DNA from: Paracoccaceae bacterium
GTDB lineage: Bacteria > Pseudomonadota > Alphaproteobacteria > Rhodobacterales > Rhodobacteraceae
Length of the DNA: 10,565 bases
Assembly (NCBI GenBank): GCA_007134805.1
Contig: SLKB01000178.1
Coordinates: 1-10,565, forward strand
Direction of reading: 5' to 3'
The position numbers and the translations under genes are program-made. The notes below the pieces were generated by a model. That model ran no database searches. It saw only the letters and a program-made list of their open reading frames with translations, and was not told where the DNA came from. Of the stretch, positions 5,043-10,565 are shown in pieces (the first letter of the stretch is position 1; each line of letters starts with the position of its first letter).

Positions 5043-6767
5043 CTACCCCCCGAGTGCGGCGCCCAGCGTGCGCGAGAGTGCCCGCGCATCCGCCCGCGGC
5101 AACGCGATCAGCCGAGCGCCCATCGCGTGCGCAAGCTCGCGTGGTTGGGACTTGGGGCGCAGGCTCGTGTCGATCACAAGCCCCGGAAGACCCGCCGCCG
5201 CGATCGCGCGCGCAAGGCGGCCCATATCCTCGGCCGCCTGCGCGCGATCGGCGCGGCCGTCGAGCGCGATATTGCCCCGCCCGTCGGTCAGAAGTGCCAG
5301 GGTCGGCGCCATGCCCGACCGGCGCGCGCGCAGCGCTGTCGCCAGCCCCAGATCAAGCGCCGAGGCCAGCGGCGTCGCCCCGCCGCCTGGAAGCCCCGCA
5401 AGCCGGCGCTTGGTCTGCACGAGCGAGCGCGTGGGCGGCAGGCTCAGCTCGGCAAAAGCACCGCGAAAACTGATCAGCGCAACATGATCGCGGCTGGCAT
5501 AGGCCTCGGAAAGCATCAGCTCGACCGCGCCCTTGGCCTCGGCCAGACGCGCGACCGCCGCCGAGCCCGACGCATCGACAACGAAGATCAGCACCCGGTC
5601 CGTGCGGTCCTGATAGCGCCGGATTCGCAGATCCGAGGGCAGGATGGCCAGCCGCCCCGCGGGTCGGTGGGCAAACATCTCGGCGCGCATCTTCTGGAAC
5701 GGGGCCGCTTGACGCAGCGTGGCAATCACATCGACCCGCGCACCCGCGCCGGGCTTGCCCGCGCGCGAGGGCAAGGGGCGACCGCGGCGCATCGATTTGC
5801 GCGCAGCTCCCATGCCCGAATTCTGCGCGCCTGCCTGCCGCGCCACGCGCGCGGCCTGCAATTGCGCAAGCAGGCCAGGCGGCAAGGCGGCGCGCGCCGC
5901 GGCGACGAGCATCTCCTCGGGCAGATCCTCGATGGTCGATTGCGTGTCCTGCTCGCCCGGGTTCTGATCCTGCGGGGGCTCGGGCGGGGCCTCATCAGCG
6001 CTCTCTTCCTCCTCAGCGGGCGCCTGCGTTGCGCGATGAGCGAGGCACAGTGTCACCGCCACACGCAGATCCGCATCCGAGAGCACATCCGCGCCGCGCC
6101 AGGCCGCTTGCGCCCGCGCGCAGGCGAGCGCGAGAAGCGGCGCACGCAGGCTCGCAATGCCCAGCTCTGCGGCGACCCGTGCAAGGCGCGCAAGCCCCGC
6201 ACCCGTGTCGACCCGCGAAAGCCCCGCCCGCGCGGCCGCGATGGCCCGCGTGTCCAGCCGGATCGGGGCGGCATCCGCGAAGGCAAACCCGTCAAGGTCC
6301 AGAAACAACCCGAGCCGGTCAGCCAGCCCCGCGGGCAACCCCTCGCCCTCTTCGACGGCTTCATCAAGCGCAACAAGGCTCAGCGCGGGGCGCGCGTCGA
6401 GCGCCTGACCCAGCCGCGCGGCCAGTCCCGCCGGGCAGCGCTCGGCCATGCTCAGCACCAGCGCGCCGTGATGCGCGAGCAACCCCGCATGCGACTGCAC
6501 CCCGCCCATGGCCAGCGTGGCCCCCAGATCAAGCCCGCCAAACAGCGCCGCATCCCCGACCGACGGGTGCAGCTTGCGCAGCCCAAGCCCGCGCAGCGCG
6601 TCGGTCACATGCGTCTGGGCAGGGCCGGCGCGGGCGCGCAGCCACAGCCCGCGCAGCCGGCCGGGGTCGATGGCAAGCAGCGTTACCGCCTGTTCGACCA
6701 GCGCCCAGGGCTCATTCGGGGGCGGGTCACGGCGGGGGGCGCCGCTGGTCTCGTCGAACGGGGTCAG
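5043..6767 (-). CDS. bchD: Magnesium chelatase subunit D, apparent CTG start
   Basis: BchD forms the AAA+ complex with BchI that drives BchH to insert Mg2+ into protoporphyrin IX, the first committed bacteriochlorophyll step. From CTG 6767 it has 574 residues, close to family length (about 560). The N-terminal half (about 20-250) is a degenerate AAA module without Walker A. An acidic, Pro-rich linker follows (about 251-285). The C-terminal half is a von Willebrand A/integrin-I domain with MIDAS residues DASGS (398-402), Thr465 and Asp495. No ATG, GTG or TTG occurs in frame where the gene should begin. The only upstream one (ATG 6992) lies 75 codons inside bchI, and the first downstream (GTG 6608) would remove conserved LLAIDP and RARAGP. 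GAGG sits seven bases before the CTG, which overlaps the bchI stop as CTGA. Product is certain, start is inferred. Confidence 0.92.
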   Translation of the reverse strand: MTPFDETSGAPRRDPPPNEPWALVEQAVTLLAIDPGRLRGLWLRARAGPAQTHVTDALRGLGLRKLHPSVGDAALFGGLDLGATLAMGGVQSHAGLLAHHGALVLSMAERCPAGLAARLGQALDARPALSLVALDEAVEEGEGLPAGLADRLGLFLDLDGFAFADAAPIRLDTRAIAAARAGLSRVDTGAGLARLARVAAELGIASLRAPLLALACARAQAAWRGADVLSDADLRVAVTLCLAHRATQAPAEEEESADEAPPEPPQDQNPGEQDTQSTIEDLPEEMLVAAARAALPPGLLAQLQAARVARQAGAQNSGMGAARKSMRRGRPLPSRAGKPGAGARVDVIATLRQAAPFQKMRAEMFAHRPAGRLAILPSDLRIRRYQDRTDRVLIFVVDASGSAAVARLAEAKGAVELMLSEAYASRDHVALISFRGAFAELSLPPTRSLVQTKRRLAGLPGGGATPLASALDLGLATALRARRSGMAPTLALLTDGRGNIALDGRADRAQAAEDMGRLARAIAAAGLPGLVIDTSLRPKSQPRELAHAMGARLIALPRADARALSRTLGAALGG

Positions 6768-7765
6768 GGCAGCACCTCGGCCAGTTGCCGCGCCACGCGC
6801 GCGCCGGATCCAGCCTCGTCGAGCGGGTCGCGGCGCAGCCGGTGGCGCAGGGCCATGGGGGCTGCGTCGCGGATATGGGCGCGACTGACGGCACTGTCGC
6901 CCGCGAACGCCGCAAGCGCGCGCGCGGCGCGCAAGAGGGTCAACTCGCCGCGCAACCCGTCCGAGCCGAGCGCGAGGCAGACCGAGGCGCAATCATGCAG
7001 CGCCACATTCGGCGTCGCCACATCCGGCAACGCCGCGCGCGCAGCGAGGATCTGCGCGCGCAGCGCCGCGTCCTGCGGCGTCCATTCGCTCATGAAGCGC
7101 GCATGGTCGTTCTCATAGGCATCGCGGCGGCGGATGACCTCGACGCGCGTCTCGATTTCACCCGGGCTCGTCACCTCGACCGACAGGCCGAACCGGTCGA
7201 GCAATTGCGGGCGCAATTCGCCCTCTTCGGGGTTGCCCGAGCCCACCAGCACGAAACGCGCCGGATGCCGGATCGAGAGCCCGTCGCGCTCGACCACATT
7301 CTCGCCCGACTGCGCCACATCGAGCAGCAGATCGACGATGTGATCCTCAAGCAGGTTGACCTCGTCGATATAGAGATAGCCGCGATTGGCCCGCGCCAGC
7401 AGCCCCGCTTCAAAAGCCTTCTCGCCGCGCGTGAGCGCGCGCTCGATATCCAGCGCGCCAGTCACCCGATCTTCGGTGACACCAAGCGGCAGATCGATCA
7501 CAGGGGTGGGGCGCGTCACGGTCGCACTCTCGGTGATCCCGGCCCAGTCGGGGCAATCCTCCAGCCGGGCCGAGTTGCAGGGGCAGCCCTGCACCGCCTC
7601 GATCGGCGGCAGAAGCGCTGCGAGCGCGCGCACGGCGGTCGATTTGCCTGTGCCGCGATCACCGAAGACCAGCACGCCGCCGATCTTCGGGTCGATCGCG
7701 GTCAGGATCATCGCGGTCTTCATCTCGTCCTGCCCGACAATGGCAGTGAAGGGAAAGGGCGTCAT
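6764..7765 (-). CDS. bchI: Magnesium chelatase ATPase subunit I
   Basis: BchI is the AAA+ ATPase of Mg-chelatase; its ring with BchD powers Mg2+ insertion by BchH. The 333 residues include Walker A GDRGTGKS (35-42), Walker B YLYIDEVNLL (130-139), a sensor-1/arginine-finger region VGSGNPEEGELRPQLLDRFG (174-193) and sensor-2 LRGELTLLRAARAL (271-284). The family CPCNS and CPDW motifs (61-74) are also present. All ATPase residues are intact and the length is typical. ATG 7765 overlaps the crtA stop (ATGA) and has AAGGAGG four bases upstream, inside crtA. The stop overlaps the presumed bchD start (CTGA). Confidence 0.97.
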   Translation of the reverse strand: MTPFPFTAIVGQDEMKTAMILTAIDPKIGGVLVFGDRGTGKSTAVRALAALLPPIEAVQGCPCNSARLEDCPDWAGITESATVTRPTPVIDLPLGVTEDRVTGALDIERALTRGEKAFEAGLLARANRGYLYIDEVNLLEDHIVDLLLDVAQSGENVVERDGLSIRHPARFVLVGSGNPEEGELRPQLLDRFGLSVEVTSPGEIETRVEVIRRRDAYENDHARFMSEWTPQDAALRAQILAARAALPDVATPNVALHDCASVCLALGSDGLRGELTLLRAARALAAFAGDSAVSRAHIRDAAPMALRHRLRRDPLDEAGSGARVARQLAEVLP

Positions 7766-8478
7766 GCGGCCTCCTTGGTCGATAAATTGGCAAGCGGGTC
7801 CTGCCCATGCCAGCGGCCCGTCACCCCGCAGATGCGGAACCGCGCATAGAGTTCTTCCGAGAACCAGCCTTCTTCGCGCACGGCGCGGATGGCCTCAGCA
7901 TGGGGTCCGCGCCGGGCGAAGGCGGCCATGCTCTGCACGTCAGGCCAGACCGAAAAGGTCACCTGATGCAGCCATGGCACCTCGCCGATGCCGATCTTGA
8001 AGGCGACATTCGGGTCCTGCCCGATCCGCGCCGAGATATCCGGGCCGCGCGCCCAGAAGCGCCACACGCGCTGCGGCCGGATCGTGGCGCGTGTCAGCAC
8101 CGCGATGGGCCCATCAGACGCACCACCTGTCGCCTCATGCGCTGCAAAGGGCGCAAGCCCCGACCAGGCCCCGCGCGCGGCAGAAGGCTGCAGCGTAAAG
8201 GTGCAGGCTTCATCGCTGCGCGCGCGCCAGCGCGCAAAGGGTGGCTGTGCAAGCCCCTCGCGGGCGTGGCGCGCATCGCGCCAGACCCCGAGAATCGCCC
8301 AGACTGCCCAGTTCGGGCGCGGCGTAAACCCCTCCCCGGTGCCAGAGCCACACAGCTTCCAGAACTCCAGCCCCGGCATCCGGCCCAGCGGCCGGCGCGC
8401 GAGGGCCATCTGACCCAGAAGCCAACCCCGCGTGAGGATCCGGTCAAATCGGTATAGGCTGAGCGTGACAGTTTGCAT
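7762..8478 (-). CDS. crtA: Spheroidene monooxygenase CrtA
   Basis: CrtA uses O2 to turn spheroidene into spheroidenone, the red carotenoid of semi-aerobic Rhodobacter-type cells. The 238 residues start with MQTVTLSLYRF, the typical CrtA opening, and contain FWKLCGSGTGEGF (39-51) and PNWAVWAILGVW (55-66). A C-terminal domain follows with VAFKIGIGEVPWLHQVTFSVWPD (158-180) and HAEAIRAVREEGWFSEELYARF (193-214). ATG 8478 is chosen over an in-frame ATG at 8544: family homology begins here, a modest SD (GGA) lies eight bases upstream, and the upper ATG lies within the operator region. It is first in crtA-bchI-bchD-bchO and divergent from crtI. Its presence places the organism in the spheroidene rather than the spirilloxanthin-only pathway. 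Confidence 0.95.
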   Translation of the reverse strand: MQTVTLSLYRFDRILTRGWLLGQMALARRPLGRMPGLEFWKLCGSGTGEGFTPRPNWAVWAILGVWRDARHAREGLAQPPFARWRARSDEACTFTLQPSAARGAWSGLAPFAAHEATGGASDGPIAVLTRATIRPQRVWRFWARGPDISARIGQDPNVAFKIGIGEVPWLHQVTFSVWPDVQSMAAFARRGPHAEAIRAVREEGWFSEELYARFRICGVTGRWHGQDPLANLSTKEAA

Positions 8479-8510
8479 CGCGATTCCAGAGAGCAGGCGC
8501 AGGCTCAGAC

Positions 8511-8528
8511 TGTCACACGCCTCAGACA
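8511..8528. promoter_or_regulatory. PpsR/CrtJ operator 1 between crtA and crtI
   Basis: TGTCACACGCCTCAGACA is a perfect match to TGT-N12-ACA, the operator of the photosynthesis repressor PpsR (CrtJ). The dyad extends by two bases on each side (ACTGT at 8509-8513, ACAGT at 8526-8530). It lies 33 bases upstream of the crtA start, well placed to block crtA-bchIDO transcription. PpsR tetramers usually bind pairs of such sites. Confidence 0.75.
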
Positions 8529-8543
8529 GTGTAAAGGAAAACA

Positions 8544-8561
8544 TGTAAATCTTGATTGACA
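8544..8561. promoter_or_regulatory. PpsR/CrtJ operator 2, overlapping a -35 box
   Basis: TGTAAATCTTGATTGACA is a second perfect TGT-N12-ACA site, 15 bases from the first. Its last six bases, TTGACA (8556-8561), are a perfect -35 hexamer facing crtI, so a bound repressor would block polymerase directly. No good -10 sits 16-18 bases on (CTCGGT at 17), which suggests a weak or activator-assisted promoter. A half-match (TGT-N12-AGA) follows at 8573-8590. Confidence 0.75.
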
Positions 8562-8608
8562 GTCGCGGCCAGTGTAAGCTCGGTCAAAGATAATAACGGG
8601 AACCGAAA

Positions 8609-10144
8609 ATGTCTGATTCTGCTGCGCCGGAACGCGCAATTGTCATTGGCGCGGGGCTTGGGGGGCTGGCCTCGGCGATGCGGCTCGGGGCGAAGGGCTA
8701 TGCTGTCACTGTCATCGACCGGCTCGACCGCCCCGGCGGGCGCGGCTCCTCGATCACGCAAGGCGGGCACCGGTTCGATCTGGGCCCCACGATCGTCACG
8801 GTCCCGCAAGGTCTGCGCGATCTCTGGGCGGCCTGCGGGCGCGACTTCGACAGCGATGTCACCCTCAAGCCGATGGACCCGTTCTACGAGATCCGCTGGC
8901 CGGATGGCGCGCATTTCACCGCCCGCCAGGACGACGCCGCGATGGAGGCCGAGATCACCCGCCTCTCGCCGGGCGATCTGCCAGGCTACCGCAAGTTCCT
9001 CGACGACGCCGAGGATCGCTACTGGTTCGGCTATGAAAACCTCGGCCGGCGCGCGATGCACGAGCTGTGGGAGCTGATCAAGGTGCTGCCGCGCTTCGCC
9101 TGGCTCCGCGCGGACCGGTCGGTCTATGCCCATGCCGCGCGCCGTGTCCGCGACCCGCGCCTGCGCTTTGCGCTGTCGTTCCACCCGCTCTTCATCGGGG
9201 GTGACCCGTTCCGCGTGACCTCGATGTATATCCTTGTGAGCCATCTGGAGAAGGCCTTTGGCGTGCATTACGCCATGGGCGGCGTGCAGGCGATCGCGAC
9301 CGCCATGGCCAATGTCATCCGCGATCAGGGCGGTCACGTGAAGATGGGCGTAGAAGTCGATGAAATCCTTGTGGAAAACGGGCGCGCGTCGGGCGTGCGC
9401 CTGATCGGCGGCGAGACGCTGCACGCGGATCTTGTCGTCTCGAATGCGGATGCGGGCCATACCTATACGCGGCTCTTGCGCAACCGCCCGCGCCGGCGCT
9501 GGACGAACGCGAAGCTCGACCGCGCGCGCTGGTCGATGGGGCTTTTCGTGTGGTATTTCGGCACGCGCGGCACGCGCGGCATGTGGGCGGATGTGGGCCA
9601 TCACACCATCCTCGTGGGCCCCCGCTACCAGGCCCATATCCGCGACATCTTCATCAATGGCCATCTGGCCGAGGATATGAGCCTCTATGTCCACCGCCCC
9701 TCGGTCACCGACCCCTCCGTGGCGCCCGAGGGGGATGACACCTTCTACGTGCTCTCGCCGGTCCCGCATCTGGGGCATGACAACGGCGTTGACTGGGCAG
9801 AACAGGCCGAGCCCTACCGGCAGAAGATGCTCGCCATGCTCGAGGAACGCCTGCTGCCGGGCCTCGCGGCACGGGTCAGTGAAAGCCTCGTCTTCACGCC
9901 CGAGGATTTCCGCGACCGCTACCTCTCGCCCCTGGGCGCAGGCTTCTCGATCGAGCCGCGGATCCTGCAAAGCGCCTGGTTCCGCCCGCATAACATCTCC
10001 GAGGAACTGCCCGGCCTCTATCTGGCAGGCGCCGGCACGCATCCCGGCGCAGGCCTCCCCGGGGTGATCGGCACGGCCGAGGTCCTGGGCACGCTCGTCC
10101 CCGATGCCGCCCCCGTCGCACCAATGAAGATGGCCGCCGAATGA
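8609..10144 (+). CDS. crtI: Phytoene desaturase (neurosporene-forming) CrtI
   Basis: CrtI desaturates phytoene at the membrane surface with FAD; in spheroidene producers it takes three steps and gives neurosporene. The 511 residues begin with the dinucleotide-binding fold AIVIGAGLGGLASAMRLGAKG (10-30), the acidic strand end VTVIDR and PGGRGSS (42-48). They end with the carotenoid-desaturase FAD signature LYLAGAGTHPGAGLPGVIGTAE (470-491). Length and motifs are complete. The step number cannot be read from sequence; three is inferred from the crtA context. ATG 8609 has only a weak GGGA SD about eight bases away. It is divergent from crtA under shared PpsR operators. Its stop overlaps the crtB start by ATGA, so the two are co-translated. 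Confidence 0.97.
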   Translation: MSDSAAPERAIVIGAGLGGLASAMRLGAKGYAVTVIDRLDRPGGRGSSITQGGHRFDLGPTIVTVPQGLRDLWAACGRDFDSDVTLKPMDPFYEIRWPDGAHFTARQDDAAMEAEITRLSPGDLPGYRKFLDDAEDRYWFGYENLGRRAMHELWELIKVLPRFAWLRADRSVYAHAARRVRDPRLRFALSFHPLFIGGDPFRVTSMYILVSHLEKAFGVHYAMGGVQAIATAMANVIRDQGGHVKMGVEVDEILVENGRASGVRLIGGETLHADLVVSNADAGHTYTRLLRNRPRRRWTNAKLDRARWSMGLFVWYFGTRGTRGMWADVGHHTILVGPRYQAHIRDIFINGHLAEDMSLYVHRPSVTDPSVAPEGDDTFYVLSPVPHLGHDNGVDWAEQAEPYRQKMLAMLEERLLPGLAARVSESLVFTPEDFRDRYLSPLGAGFSIEPRILQSAWFRPHNISEELPGLYLAGAGTHPGAGLPGVIGTAEVLGTLVPDAAPVAPMKMAAE

Positions 10145-10565
10145 GTACCGATCACGATCTCGAGGCCTGCCGCGCCGCCATCCGCACCGGGTCGCTCAGC
10201 TTTCATGCGGCCTCGAAACTGCTGCCCGCATCCGTGCGCGACCCGGCCCTCGTGCTCTATGCCTTCTGTCGGCTCGCGGATGACGCGGTCGATGAAGGCA
10301 CCGACCCGGTCGCCGCCGTGCTGCTGCTGCAGGACCGGCTCGATCGCGCCTATGCCGGCCGCCCGCATGATGCGCCCATTGACCGGGCCTTCGCGCGGAT
10401 GATCGAGGATCACGACCTGCCCCGCGCCCTGCCCGACGCACTCCTCGAAGGGCTCGCCTGGGATGCCGAGGGGCGGCGCTTTGACACGCTCTCGGGCGTG
10501 CTCGACTATTCGGCGCGCGTGGCCGCCGTCGTGGGCGTGATGATGTGCGTCCTGATGGGCGTGCG
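10141..10565 (+). CDS. crtB: Phytoene synthase CrtB, 5' part (runs off the window)
   Basis: CrtB condenses two geranylgeranyl diphosphates into phytoene, the first carotenoid-specific step. The first 141 codons are visible and open to the window edge. They hold the squalene/phytoene-synthase signature YAFCRLADDAVDE (about 40-52), whose Asp-rich motif binds diphosphate through Mg2+. Downstream come EGLAWDAEGRRFDTLSGVLDYSARVAAVVGVMM, matching the family's DxxGRRYxTxxxLxxYxxRVAGTVGxMM pattern. The ATG overlaps the crtI stop in ATGA, giving the usual crtI-crtB coupling. About 200 further residues would be expected beyond the edge. Confidence 0.95.
   Translation, partial: MSTDHDLEACRAAIRTGSLSFHAASKLLPASVRDPALVLYAFCRLADDAVDEGTDPVAAVLLLQDRLDRAYAGRPHDAPIDRAFARMIEDHDLPRALPDALLEGLAWDAEGRRFDTLSGVLDYSARVAAVVGVMMCVLMGV

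Noticed and set aside
4245..7118. A very long plus-strand open frame (957 codons) opposite bchO, bchD and bchI
   Set aside because: It is antisense to three well-recognised genes, is rich in Arg, Gln and Pro as expected of a shadow frame in high-GC DNA, and resembles no family.
8522..10042. A 506-codon minus-strand open frame opposite crtI
   Set aside because: It mirrors the crtI codon pattern and has no recognisable motif. Its 3' end also covers the PpsR operators.
1..10565. CRISPR arrays, tRNA or rRNA genes, insertion sequences
   Set aside because: No regularly spaced repeats, tRNA-like cloverleaf, rRNA sequence or transposase was found on reading through.

Overview
The window looks like the outer edge of the photosynthesis gene cluster (PGC) of a high-GC, spheroidene-making purple alphaproteobacterium of the Rhodobacter/Rhodobacteraceae type. 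The evidence is crtA (spheroidene monooxygenase) joined to bchI-bchD-bchO on the minus strand and divergent from crtI-crtB, an arrangement typical of that group. Typical PpsR/CrtJ operator sequences (TGT-N12-ACA) lie between the two units. The genus cannot be named from the sequence.

Layout: (1) 38-622, minus: an HNH-nuclease-family gene with a strong Shine-Dalgarno sequence (SD), a good upstream promoter and a hairpin after its stop. (2) 974-1441, plus: a short stand-alone BLUF blue-light receptor that starts with GTG, its SD inside a small GC-rich hairpin. (3) 1578-3179 and 3194-3568, plus: a two-TM histidine kinase with a CHASE4-like periplasmic sensor and a single-domain response regulator, 14 bases apart and surely an operon. 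A 22-base repeat of the kinase start region lies 69 bases upstream of that start. (4) 3713-4108, plus: a universal-stress-protein-fold gene with an FnrL-like box placed where a class II FNR promoter would need it. (5) 4161-8478, minus: crtA-bchI-bchD-bchO, tightly packed with stop/start overlaps. (6) 8609-10565, plus: crtI and the 5' part of crtB, overlapping by ATGA and running off the window.

How the genes work together: BchI and BchD are two of the three Mg-chelatase subunits that commit protoporphyrin IX to bacteriochlorophyll; BchO is the hydrolase-fold protein that travels with them. CrtB makes phytoene, CrtI desaturates it to neurosporene, and CrtA acts last, adding the keto group of spheroidenone when oxygen is present. 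The two units share a promoter region that PpsR would repress in oxygen (and, in relatives, in light). The flanking BLUF receptor, kinase/regulator pair and possibly oxygen-regulated usp gene could form a light and redox sensing neighbourhood beside the pigment genes. That link is inferred from position only.

The points most worth a second look are the bchI/bchD junction, where the only sensible bchD start is a CTG in a CTGA overlap; the duplicated kinase start with its eight-codon mini-ORF; the hairpin over the BLUF SD; and the BLUF/kinase/regulator grouping at the PGC border.
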